DNA from: Halomonas campaniensis
Lineage (GTDB): Bacteria; Pseudomonadota; Gammaproteobacteria; Pseudomonadales; Halomonadaceae
Direction: 5' to 3'
Assembly: GCF_002211105.1 (NCBI RefSeq)
Contig: NZ_JPUA01000032.1
Coordinates: 16,480 to 80,479, forward strand
Length of the DNA: 64,000 bases
The notes below the pieces were generated by a model. That model was not told the DNA's origin. It was given only the letters and a program-made list of their open reading frames with translations, and made no database searches. Of the stretch, positions 32,555 to 39,414 are shown piece by piece. The position numbers were made by a program, and so were the translations under genes. The stretch's first letter is position 1, and the number at the start of each line of letters is the position of its first letter.

Positions 32555-32782
32555 TTACGACGCCACCTCATCTTGCGGGGGAGTCTCAAACACAGAGGGG
32601 CACAACTGGTAGCGGGTAAAGGCTCCCTCAGTAAGTTTTTCAGCGCGCAACGCAACAGCAGGAGACATGCCGTGCTTGCCACGCACCCAGTTAGAGACAG
32701 CGCCTTGGTTGACGTTAAGTGCCTCAGCGGTTTGGAGTTGACCGCCAAAATGATCAACCAGGCTTTGGAATGCGGTATTCAT
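32555..32782 (-). CDS. Cro-type repressor (YdaS-like HTH)
   Basis: The 75-residue protein has an HTH: FGGQLQTAEALNVNQGAVSNW at about 12-32, then a short tail. It is divergent from cI, begins 13 bases from the nearest operator, and is the first gene of the rightward (minus-strand) early operon. It should compete with CI for the three operators at 32795-32858. The longer open frame upstream runs through the operators and is not coding. Confidence 0.88.
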   Translation of the reverse strand: MNTAFQSLVDHFGGQLQTAEALNVNQGAVSNWVRGKHGMSPAVALRAEKLTEGAFTRYQLCPSVFETPPQDEVAS

Positions 32783-32794
32783 CAGACACCCTCT

Positions 32795-32858
32795 TATGCG
32801 AATGCTCATAGAATAGGCCATGAGCAAACTCATTTGCAAGGGTATGAGCGCTCGCATA
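32795..32858. promoter_or_regulatory. OR-like operator region: three 16-bp sites, 24-bp spacing
   Basis: Sites TATGCGAATGCTCATA (32795-32810), CATGAGCAAACTCATT (32819-32834) and TATGAGCGCTCGCATA (32843-32858) have centres exactly 24 bp apart. Two match the consensus TATGAGC-NNT-CGCATA on one strand or the other; the middle one is weaker. Repeats of the same consensus occur at 34336-34376. Binding by CI and Cro is inferred. Confidence 0.88.
32810..32839 (-). promoter_or_regulatory. Candidate PR promoter (cro and replication operon)
   Basis: TTGCAA (32839-32834) and TATTCT (32815-32810) are 18 bases apart on the minus strand. Both elements touch operators, so binding would block the promoter. 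Confidence 0.55.
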
Positions 32859-32862
32859 ATAA
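32834..32862 (+). promoter_or_regulatory. Candidate PRM promoter for cI
   Basis: TTGCAA (the same palindromic hexamer used on the other strand) and TAATAA are 17 bases apart. The expected start point falls at or next to the cI ATG at 32870, and there is no ribosome-binding sequence, so the cI mRNA is probably leaderless, as from lambda PRM. Confidence 0.5.
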
Positions 32863-32869
32863 TCACCGC

Positions 32870-33544
32870 ATGGAACTCAAAGACAGAATCAAGCTGGCAC
32901 GTAAGCGGGCAGGCCTCAGCCAGACAGGCGCGGCTGAAAAAGCGAACGTTGATCAAGCCACTATTTCGAACCTGGAGCGCGGCAAGCACCTGGGCTCTAC
33001 GCACCTGCTCAAAATTGCGGACGCGTTAGGCGTTAGTTATCGCTGGCTAAGCGAAGGTGTTGGGGAGATGCAGGAAGGCACCCGCGACAATCTAGGCGAG
33101 TATCACGTCAATACCGCGCCAGCAGCCCAGCCCCTGCGTTACTTCAGTTACCCTGTCGTCTCTGAAGTTAACGCCGGGCTGTTCGCCGATTGCGTTGTGC
33201 CTTACCCTGCAGGCATGGAAGAACGCCATGAGACAACCGACTATAAAGCCCAAGGCCAAGCGTTTTGGCTGGAAGTGACCGGCGATTCGATGACAGCACC
33301 CACAGGCGTACGCCCCAGTATTCCAGAGGGCACGCTGGTGTTGGTCGATACCGGAAAAGAAGCGCTGCCCGGTAACCTTGTGGTCGCACAGCTAGACGAA
33401 AGCAACCAGGCAACGTTCAAAAAACTGGTCGTTGATGGCGGGCAAAAATACCTAAAACCTCTTAACCCCGCCTATCCGCTAATTCCAATTAATGGAAATT
33501 GCCGCATCATAGGGGTGGCTGTTAAGGCTCAAATGAACCTGTAG
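32870..33544 (+). CDS. CI-type repressor with S24 self-cleavage domain
   Basis: The 224-residue protein has an N-terminal HTH (LSQTGAAEKANVDQATISNLERG, residues about 16-38) and a C-terminal LexA/CI peptidase domain. The cleavage bond is A102-G103 (EVNAGLF), the nucleophile S140 (GDSM) and the base K184 (TFKKL). RecA-stimulated self-cleavage would induce the prophage. A longer open frame upstream crosses the operators; ATG 32870 gives the correct HTH start. The next gene follows after 8 bases and is likely co-expressed in the lysogen. Confidence 0.95.
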   Translation: MELKDRIKLARKRAGLSQTGAAEKANVDQATISNLERGKHLGSTHLLKIADALGVSYRWLSEGVGEMQEGTRDNLGEYHVNTAPAAQPLRYFSYPVVSEVNAGLFADCVVPYPAGMEERHETTDYKAQGQAFWLEVTGDSMTAPTGVRPSIPEGTLVLVDTGKEALPGNLVVAQLDESNQATFKKLVVDGGQKYLKPLNPAYPLIPINGNCRIIGVAVKAQMNL

Positions 33545-33552
33545 GGGGACGC

Positions 33553-34218
33553 ATGGATAATTGGAAGGTGATAGGCACGATAGCGGCGGGCGTACTGATA
33601 CTTGGCTGGATGCTCAATGACGAAACAGAGGAAACTGAGCCAACTGCCAGCAACGCCAGTAGCGTGGTCAGCGCCTCAGAGGCAGAGGAAGCGCCCAGCC
33701 CGGATGCTGACACCAACCAACCAGAAGAAGAGCCAGTAGCTCCCACTCCCCCTCCTGAACCTCAATCCCCCTGGTACGTGAGCGAAGAAGTCTCGCCGAT
33801 GGATGATAGCAGGAATGTCTATCTATCCACCCGCTCAAGTGAGGCAGTCCCAGGCCGTTACGGCAGATCAACAGTCCGACCCACGCTATATGTTCGCTGC
33901 GTTGAAAACACAACGGCCTTAATTTTGCACATGGACGGCCATCACATGGCATCTAGCGAATATCACACATGGGGAGACGTCGATATGCGCATTGATGACG
34001 GTAAAGCATTCACCAAGCCAATGACGCAATCAACCAACAACCGATCGCTTGGGCTTTGGAGTGGTGGTACCTCAATCCCAGTAATTCGGCAGATGTTTGG
34101 CGCCGAACAGCTAACGGTTCGCGCCACGCCCTACAGCGAATCGCCTATGACCATGACATTCGATATAAGCGGACTGGAGGAAGAAATAGCGCCCTTGCGT
34201 GAAGCCTGCCACTGGTAA
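33553..34218 (+). CDS. Membrane-anchored VasI-like protein, lysogen-expressed
   Basis: The 221-residue protein has an N-terminal anchor (VIGTIAAGVLILGWML), an acidic Pro/Glu-rich linker (30-75) and a C-terminal domain starting WYVSEEVSPMDDSRNVYLST, matching the VasI (type VI secretion-associated) family pattern, with two cysteines (C115 in LYVRCVEN and C219 near the end). An AGGGGGA site precedes the ATG and a strong terminator follows, so it forms an operon with cI. Co-expression with the repressor suggests a lysogenic-conversion role such as superinfection exclusion; this is inference. Confidence 0.75.
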   Translation: MDNWKVIGTIAAGVLILGWMLNDETEETEPTASNASSVVSASEAEEAPSPDADTNQPEEEPVAPTPPPEPQSPWYVSEEVSPMDDSRNVYLSTRSSEAVPGRYGRSTVRPTLYVRCVENTTALILHMDGHHMASSEYHTWGDVDMRIDDGKAFTKPMTQSTNNRSLGLWSGGTSIPVIRQMFGAEQLTVRATPYSESPMTMTFDISGLEEEIAPLREACHW

Positions 34219-34248
34219 CGAACCTCAAACCTACCGCCATTACTGAAG

Positions 34249-34275
34249 CCGCCCAATTACTGGGCGGTTTTTTTT
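34249..34275 (+). terminator. Intrinsic terminator of the cI operon
   Basis: CCGCCCA-ATTAC-TGGGCGG is followed by eight T residues, 30 bases after the VasI-like gene. It insulates the cI transcript from the early operon beyond it. Confidence 0.92.
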
Positions 34276-34335
34276 ATGCCTATCTGAAAGAAATATAAGC
34301 CCAATTATGGGGCAATCTTGCTTGCTCATAAAAAA

Positions 34336-34378
34336 TATGAGCTTTCGCATTGACAGATAATATGAGCTTTCGCATACT
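34336..34378 (+). promoter_or_regulatory. PL-like early promoter overlapped by two CI/Cro operators
   Basis: TTGACA (34350-34355) and CATACT (34373-34378) are 17 bases apart. Operators TATGAGCTTTCGCATT (34336-34351) and TATGAGCTTTCGCATA (34361-34376) cover both elements; they differ from the OR consensus at one or two positions. A further half-site GCTCATA lies on each side (34324-34330, 34381-34387). Confidence 0.85.
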
Positions 34379-34412
34379 GAGCTCATAAGTTAATGCAGCA
34401 AGGGATAAAACA

Positions 34413-34799
34413 ATGCAAATCACAGCAGGCAGTTTTCAAGCAAAGATCAATCCGGAACGCGGCAGTCTCGGCTTCACCCGTACTGAAGCCATGGACATGA
34501 TGTTGCTGGCCGCAGGCAACACCTACAAAGAGATTGCCAAGGCCACCGGCCGCTCACCGAAGACCGTGCGCGGCAGCATCGAAAAGGGTTACCACAAGCT
34601 GGGCGTTTACAAAGCCGCTGGCGCCGTGGCCGAAGCCATGAAACGCGGCTGGATCGCTCCGCTACTCGTCGCCCTACTGATCAGCGGCATCAACCCCGAC
34701 ATGGACGCCATGCGCCACCGCCAGCCAGTGCGTACCCGCACCCATAGCAGCGTTAGTGCGCGGATCAATCAGCGTTTGGATGGGAGCCTCTACGCATGA
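34413..34799 (+). CDS. LuxR/GerE-type HTH protein, early regulator
   Basis: The 128-residue protein contains LGFTRTEAMDMMLLAAGNTYKEIAKATGRSPKTVRGSIEKGYHKLG, a GerE-like HTH (split: TYKEIAKATGRSPKTV), then a hydrophobic GWIAPLLVALLISGI and a basic tail. It is the first gene behind the PL-like promoter, with AAGGGA upstream of the ATG. Phage proteins of this family are uncharacterised regulators; it may control the downstream small genes. Confidence 0.75.
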   Translation: MQITAGSFQAKINPERGSLGFTRTEAMDMMLLAAGNTYKEIAKATGRSPKTVRGSIEKGYHKLGVYKAAGAVAEAMKRGWIAPLLVALLISGINPDMDAMRHRQPVRTRTHSSVSARINQRLDGSLYA

Positions 34800-35074
34800 G
34801 CATTCACGAGAAAACCCTCAAGCAGTTAGTGCGTAATCAAGTGCACGAAGTGGCCAACATCGTGATGGACATGAACCTCATCCAGGGCCGTCACGTCAAG
34901 ATGCGCATCTTCCCGGGCGGCGTTTCAGTCACAGAGGAACGGGAAGGTCATGAGCCTCACTTTGTATCTGCCTCTCTGCCGCCGTTAGCAATGCCCGAAG
35001 CGGCGCTTAATAACGTGGAGAGCTTGCTTTCAGTACTGCGCGGCCATTGGCGTTGGCAAGGCGGTGCCCAATGA
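34796..35074 (+). CDS. Early phage protein, unknown
   Basis: The 92-residue protein overlaps its neighbours by four bases on both sides. It has a helical start (KTLKQLVRNQVHEVANIVMDM) and a strand pair (HVKMRIFPGGVSVTEER). No family is recognised. Confidence 0.65.
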   Translation: MSIHEKTLKQLVRNQVHEVANIVMDMNLIQGRHVKMRIFPGGVSVTEEREGHEPHFVSASLPPLAMPEAALNNVESLLSVLRGHWRWQGGAQ

Positions 35075-35376
35075 ACCACGTCATCAGCCTCAAGTTCGTC
35101 ATCAATCACTGCCGCCTGTTCGCCATGCAAGACGGCTACACCCTGCACAGCACCGTGATTTATGCCGAGCCGGTGGTCGGCGGCGGCTACCTGCCCGCGT
35201 TCGTTGGCAAGGAAGGCACAAAAATCATCGTGCGCATGAACGCCCCGCTACCCACTGAGCTAGCCGCCCGTAACGCACTGCGCGATGTGCTGTGGGGCGC
35301 TCACGTAGAACAGCGCATCAACCTACAGCGCCACCCACTGGAAACCGATGGCCCAACACAGGAGCTAGCTGCATGA
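35071..35376 (+). CDS. Early phage protein, unknown
   Basis: The 101-residue protein starts at ATG 35071 (ATGA overlap with the previous stop). It is a predicted alpha/beta protein (SLKFVINHCRLFAMQDGYTL, VIYAEPVVGGGYLPAFVG) without membrane segments. No family is recognised. Confidence 0.65.
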   Translation: MNHVISLKFVINHCRLFAMQDGYTLHSTVIYAEPVVGGGYLPAFVGKEGTKIIVRMNAPLPTELAARNALRDVLWGAHVEQRINLQRHPLETDGPTQELAA

Positions 35377-35693
35377 GTACCAAAACCCAACGGGCCATGC
35401 TCGCAGGCGCCGCCGTGGCAGCCGTCCTGGCGCTGGGCCATATCTCGAAAGGCGAAGCCGTAGAGCAAGACGATTGGCTGACCACCTACTGCACCGATGC
35501 CGCCGTGTGGGCAGCCGAAGAAGCACGCGGCGTGCCGCTAGAGCTACGCACCGGCCAGCCCGACTACAAGGGCATAGCCGAGGAAAGCTGTCCGGGTATG
35601 CGCCCAGCAGGCCCAGCGCTGCCCACTGACGTTTCCCCCGCACGGCTGGCCATGCCAGAGACCGTGCCGTTCAACCAGTTTGTTCAGTTTTGA
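35373..35693 (+). CDS. Exported or membrane-anchored small protein, unknown
   Basis: From ATG 35373 (ATGA overlap) the product has 106 residues. It has a signal-like N-terminus (RAMLAGAAVAAVLALGHI) followed by a mature part with two cysteines (TYCTDAAVW, EESCPGM), which suggests export to an oxidising compartment. No family is recognised. Confidence 0.65.
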   Translation: MSTKTQRAMLAGAAVAAVLALGHISKGEAVEQDDWLTTYCTDAAVWAAEEARGVPLELRTGQPDYKGIAEESCPGMRPAGPALPTDVSPARLAMPETVPFNQFVQF

Positions 35694-35703
35694 GGTGATG
35701 ACG

Positions 35704-36318
35704 ATGAAAACTAATGCAGATTTAGCGCTAGAACAGTTCATGGAAAACGTAGCCAGCCACTCCATGGAAGTGCTGCAGGATGACGGCAAGTATCGCCACC
35801 TGCGCTTTAGCCATAACGGCTCATCGATCTACCACTTCAACATCGTTACTTGGCCTGGATACCTGGCCATCGCTGGCGACATGGGTGACTTCATGTTCAG
35901 CCGCCTTCCGGACATGTTCGATTTCTTCCGATCCGAAAAGCCAGGGCTTTTTATCAACGCCAGCTATTGGGCTCAAAAACTTAGAGCAGGAAGCAGCAAA
36001 GGCCCGCAGCTTGCCAAGGTATGGAGTGAAGAAGCCTTCAAGCGAAATGTTTTAAGGCAGTTTGATAACTGGGCGGAATTTCAGGACGACGAAGCCCGCA
36101 CTGCCGAAATGCGCGCCAAGCTAAATCGCGATGTTCTTGAGTGCGGTTATTTCAAAGAGGAAGCGCAGCAGGCAGTGCTGGATTGGGATAACGAGCTCTT
36201 TGACCTCACCGAGGTTTGGGAACACGACTGCACCGACTTCGACCACCACTACCTGATTTGTTGCTACGCCATCGCGTGGGCTATCCAGCAGTACGACGCC
36301 GCTAAGGAGGAAGCATGA
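35704..36318 (+). CDS. Conserved phage protein, unknown
   Basis: The 204-residue protein starts at ATG 35704 behind GAGGTGATG. The pattern HLRFSHNGSSIYHFNIVTWPGYLAIAGDMGDFMFSR (split: YHFNIVTWPGYLAI, GDMGDFMFSR) and the following FFRSEKPGLFINASYWAQKL are those of a widespread but uncharacterised phage family. It is soluble and acidic. It overlaps the next gene by four bases. Confidence 0.75.
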   Translation: MKTNADLALEQFMENVASHSMEVLQDDGKYRHLRFSHNGSSIYHFNIVTWPGYLAIAGDMGDFMFSRLPDMFDFFRSEKPGLFINASYWAQKLRAGSSKGPQLAKVWSEEAFKRNVLRQFDNWAEFQDDEARTAEMRAKLNRDVLECGYFKEEAQQAVLDWDNELFDLTEVWEHDCTDFDHHYLICCYAIAWAIQQYDAAKEEA

Positions 36319-36470
36319 GCACCTTCCGCGTATACGGCATGACCGAATGCAAAGCCCTGCAGCTAGCCCGCGCTAGCTACATCGAACAGGCCAAGCGCTC
36401 ACCGCTAGCGCGCCCGCTGAACCATATTGCCGACGCCGGAAAAATGATCGGAGGTGACCAGCATGTCTAA
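36315..36470 (+). CDS. 51-residue early phage protein
   Basis: A short frame from ATG 36315 (ATGA overlap, AAGGAGGAAGC ribosome site) encodes MSTFRVYGMTECKALQLARA... ending in DQHV. It is helical and basic and continues the coupled chain of small genes; the next gene starts 8 bases before its end. The opening resembles short phage proteins preceding the EHD-containing family encoded next. Function unknown. Confidence 0.65.
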   Translation: MSTFRVYGMTECKALQLARASYIEQAKRSPLARPLNHIADAGKMIGGDQHV

Positions 36471-37149
36471 AGCCTTTATCAAAGCGATGGAAGAACGCCT
36501 GAGAGAGGTTAACGAAGAGGGCTTCACTGCTGAGCATGATGGTGCCTACATCCAAGGCACGCTTGCGACTGCTGCAGAATGCTACGCCCGGGCTGCCAAG
36601 CTGGTACTATAACAGGCGCCAGATACCCCTCTGCCGCCCGCTCCAATGACATGGCCCTGGCACCGTTCATGGTGGAAACCCAGCCCCGACCCTCAGCGAA
36701 ACATCATCAAAGCCATGGCGCTCCTGGCAGCAGAATACGATGACATAGAACGAACCAAGTCGGTCGACAGCGAACCACCTGTAGCGCCAGAGCTTTTCTC
36801 TACGGATGATGAATGGCAAAGCGACATTTATGGCGACCTTCAGGAGTTAATCGAAGACCGAGAGCGCGAAGCGGGCGACGTTATTTACACGGGCACCAAG
36901 CGCCACGCACAGGCTACCGACTACACCATCAATCTGGCTGAGTCGGTAATTGAAAACATGCAGGTGCAGGCCGAAGACGACGCAGGCGAAGTCGGGGAAG
37001 GCTATCCCGAAGCCACCAAGGCACAAGAGCAAGTGCTGCAGGCGCTTATCGACGGGTGGGCAGAGCAATACTGCACACCAGACTTTTACACCATTGGCAA
37101 CGTGAAGGACTACACCATCACTGCCGAGGATGTGGAGGTCAGCCAGTGA
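36463..37149 (+). pseudogene. Conserved early phage gene interrupted by an in-frame TAA at 36610
   Basis: The frame from ATG 36463 encodes EERLREVNEEGFTAEHDGAYIQGTLATAAECYARAAKLVL (split: EEGFTAEHDGAY, LATAAECYA), stops at TAA 36610-36612, and continues in the same frame for 178 codons with PPAPMTWPWHRSWWKPSPDP and IIKAMALLAAEYDDIERT. In the known phage family the EEGxTxEHDD...ACYA part and the WPW...WWKP...NLVKAAAL part belong to one protein. So a single stop codon splits the gene. The second piece could restart at ATG 36646, but no ribosome site is obvious. A read error or suppressed stop cannot be excluded. Confidence 0.8.
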
Positions 37150-37274
37150 GCAACCTAAACCTCTTCGGCCATGAGCTCGTCGTTGATAACTTCGCCGGCG
37201 GGGGTGGTGCAAGCGAAGGCATCGAGCAAGCACTAGGCCGCTCGGTTGACTTGGCCATCAATGGAGGCTGTCAA
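37146..37274 (+). pseudogene. Remnant of a phage DNA cytosine-5 methyltransferase (first ~43 codons)
   Basis: GTG 37146 overlaps the preceding stop (GTGA) and starts MSNLNLFGHELVVDNF, followed by AGGGGASEGIEQALGRSVDLAING. This is the N-terminus of phage C5 methyltransferases, including the cofactor motif I (DNFAGGGGASEGIE). All further motifs, including the PC catalytic loop, are missing. The frame runs into the next gene, so an in-frame deletion has probably removed the rest. A fusion of 126 residues could be made, but GGAGG before ATG 37275 lets the next gene be translated alone. Confidence 0.8.
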
Positions 37275-37526
37275 ATGAGCATTGAAATCAATGAACTGGA
37301 AAGCGGTGGGAGCATCACGGTCGCGACCAAGGGCCATGTAGATCCACAAAAGTTTGTTGAAGCATACGGCGAACGCTCTGGCGACCCTAAGGAAGACTGG
37401 CCAAGCATTGAAGAGGTGCAGCACGTCTACATGCGCAAGACGCCTCGGGATGGTTTCGAATCCTGGTGGACGCAGTGTGAAAAGGGTCGAGGCGCATTTC
37501 CTGCAACGATCATGGGGCCTTTCTGA
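37275..37526 (+). CDS. Small early phage protein, unknown
   Basis: The 83-residue product starts at ATG 37275 with GGAGG 9 bases upstream. It is acidic and soluble (KFVEAYGERSGDPKEDWPSI, RDGFESWWTQCEKGRGAFP). It overlaps the next gene by one base. Its frame is continuous with the methyltransferase remnant. Function unknown. Confidence 0.65.
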   Translation: MSIEINELESGGSITVATKGHVDPQKFVEAYGERSGDPKEDWPSIEEVQHVYMRKTPRDGFESWWTQCEKGRGAFPATIMGPF

Positions 37527-38041
37527 TGACCCAGCAACCCACACACACCCACCGAGAATCCAGCGGGAAGTTTTACGAGGTAGCCCAGCACCAGGGCACT
37601 GGCCCACTTGAAGGTCAGTGGCTAGTCATCTTCCACGACTTAGTAGATGGAATTGAAATGGCTACTACACAAGCTTACTGGGTACAGAACTGGCGTGAGA
37701 TCTGCCCGGATGATTGCACTGTCTGCATGGGCACTGGATACGACCACATCAAGAACAACAAGGAAATGCCCTGCGGTGGCTGCTACGGCTTGGGCAAAGT
37801 GCTGGAAACAGGCGAAGCCGCTAAGGAAATGTGGGAGCTCGCCACCGTGGCCACCACGATCATCACGCGCCAAGAACATGAGCTGCGCAACCTTCGGCGC
37901 ATCGCTCAAAATCCAGCGGTGCAAGCGCTCATCGAGCAGCAGCGCCAGCATGCGATAGACGAAAGCACCGCCCGCCAGGAACAGGAATGGCGCAGGGGTA
38001 AAGGCCACGGCCCGCACGGCCAACGGCACACGGGAGATTGA
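37526..38041 (+). CDS. DnaJ-type zinc-finger phage protein
   Basis: The 171-residue protein has a CxxCxGxG pair as in the DnaJ zinc domain (CTVCMGTGYDH and CGGCYGLGK near 67-87), a strand-rich N-terminus (QWLVIFHDLVDGIEMATTQ) and a helical C-terminus. It has no J domain. Such proteins may bind unfolded proteins or nucleic acid; the phage role is unknown. Confidence 0.65.
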   Translation: MTQQPTHTHRESSGKFYEVAQHQGTGPLEGQWLVIFHDLVDGIEMATTQAYWVQNWREICPDDCTVCMGTGYDHIKNNKEMPCGGCYGLGKVLETGEAAKEMWELATVATTIITRQEHELRNLRRIAQNPAVQALIEQQRQHAIDESTARQEQEWRRGKGHGPHGQRHTGD

Positions 38042-38045
38042 TGAC

Positions 38046-38249
38046 ATGGCAAAACTACTATCGATGAAAGCCGTTAGCGAGCGTGTCGGCTACAGCGAAA
38101 GTAAGCTGTACGCAATGATTCGTGAAGGGGAATTCCCGCCAGGGCGCAAGCTGGCCACTGGCGGTGTGCGGTGGCTGGAGTCTGACGTTGATGATTGGAT
38201 TATGCACGCATACGAGCAGGCACCAGAGGCGCGGCTGCGCCTTGCATGA
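38046..38249 (+). CDS. AlpA-family HTH regulator / excisionase
   Basis: The 67-residue protein has the AlpA pattern: LLSMKAVSERVGYSESKLYAMIREGEFP, then GGVRWLESDVDDWI (split for length). AlpA-type proteins act as excisionases or activate integrase transcription. Its end overlaps the integrase end by 50 bases tail to tail, a compact int/xis arrangement. It is the last gene of the plus-strand early operon. Confidence 0.9.
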   Translation: MAKLLSMKAVSERVGYSESKLYAMIREGEFPPGRKLATGGVRWLESDVDDWIMHAYEQAPEARLRLA

Positions 38250-39414
38250 TGGCCTCGATATAATCGCTATACCACTGCAGCATCTCCCGCCGCTCTTTTA
38301 GATAGTCCGCATGGTTGTAAGCAGCGCGCACTTTGTCACCCGGCATGTGCGCCAGCTGCTTTTCAATCAAATCCCCGCGCCAGCCGTGTTCATTCAGCAA
38401 CGTAGAGGCTGTCGAGCGGAATCCGTGTCCACTAAACCTGCCCTGCCAGCCCATACGCTCCAATGCTTTATTGATCGTGGTGTTGCTCATTGGCTTAGCG
38501 GGGTGTCGGTATGATGGAAACATCAAGGGCATGTGGCCGGTATACCCGTGAAGCTCCTGCAGCAGTTCCACCACCTGTTTTGATAGCGGAACAACGTGCG
38601 GGCGGCGCATCTTCATACGCTCCCCAGGAATACGCCACTCAGCGCGCATGAAATCAACCTCCTCCCAGCGGCCCTGCCTTAGCTCTCCTGTACGTAGCAT
38701 TGTGCGCATCAAAACGTGCATAGCTATGGCGTTGATACGCCAGCCACCTTTTGTATCGATCTGATTGGCGAGTGTGGCGAGATCTTCAGCGGCTAGTGAT
38801 TTGCTGTGCTGTACCGGTGGGCGCTGTACCGCTCCCTCTATAGGGGCCGCCGGATCATGATCGGCGCGAAGCGTGCTGGCGGCATAGCGGTAAATCTGGG
38901 CGATCCACTGACGTACCAGCATCGCAACCGATGGCGCGCCGCGTGCCTCGACTTTCTGTACTAGGCGCAATACATCGGCGGGCGTAATCTGGCGGATGTT
39001 TTTCGACCCAAACGCCGGACGCATTTCCCGCTCTATGCCTTTTTTAACTTGCTGTGCGTAGTGGGAAGTCCAGCGGGGCTGGTGCTTCTCCCACCACTCC
39101 AGAGCGATAGACTCGAATGAATCTTCTTGGCTACGCCTTGAGCGGTCGCGCTCTTCCTGCTGCAGTGCTTTGGGATCGATACCCTGGCTAGCGTTATGCT
39201 TTACTGCATCCCGCTGCTGCCGTGCCTCTTTCAACGTGACTTGCGGGTACTGCCCGGGTGTGTAGAGGTTTTCTTTTCCGTGCAGAAAATAGCGGATGCG
39301 CCAATACTTTTTGCCACTGGGTCGAACATCGAGGTAAAGGCCGTCTGCATCTGGAATGCGATACGGCTTAGCAGCGGGTAAAGCCTTGCGGGCCTTGGTA
39401 TCTGAGATCGGCAC
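38200..39414 (-). CDS. int: P4-type tyrosine integrase
   Basis: The 404-residue protein has the N-terminal DUF4102 arm-binding domain (ISDTKARKALPAAKPYRI, DADGLYLDVRPSGKKYWRIR), a SAM-like core-binding domain, and the catalytic residues: Arg in RTGELRQGRW, HxxR in SGHGFRSTAS, His in QLAHMPGDKV and the Tyr nucleophile in AAYNHADY. It catalyses site-specific integration and, with an excisionase, excision. It points inward from the prophage right end. P4-type enzymes often use tRNA genes, but none is seen nearby. Confidence 0.95.
   Translation of the reverse strand: MPISDTKARKALPAAKPYRIPDADGLYLDVRPSGKKYWRIRYFLHGKENLYTPGQYPQVTLKEARQQRDAVKHNASQGIDPKALQQEERDRSRRSQEDSFESIALEWWEKHQPRWTSHYAQQVKKGIEREMRPAFGSKNIRQITPADVLRLVQKVEARGAPSVAMLVRQWIAQIYRYAASTLRADHDPAAPIEGAVQRPPVQHSKSLAAEDLATLANQIDTKGGWRINAIAMHVLMRTMLRTGELRQGRWEEVDFMRAEWRIPGERMKMRRPHVVPLSKQVVELLQELHGYTGHMPLMFPSYRHPAKPMSNTTINKALERMGWQGRFSGHGFRSTASTLLNEHGWRGDLIEKQLAHMPGDKVRAAYNHADYLKERREMLQWYSDYIEAIMQGAAAPLVPARMRA

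Noticed and set aside
32537..32869. Upstream extension of the cI frame by 111 codons
   Set aside because: It runs through the operators and antisense to cro; ATG 32870 places the HTH correctly at the N-terminus.
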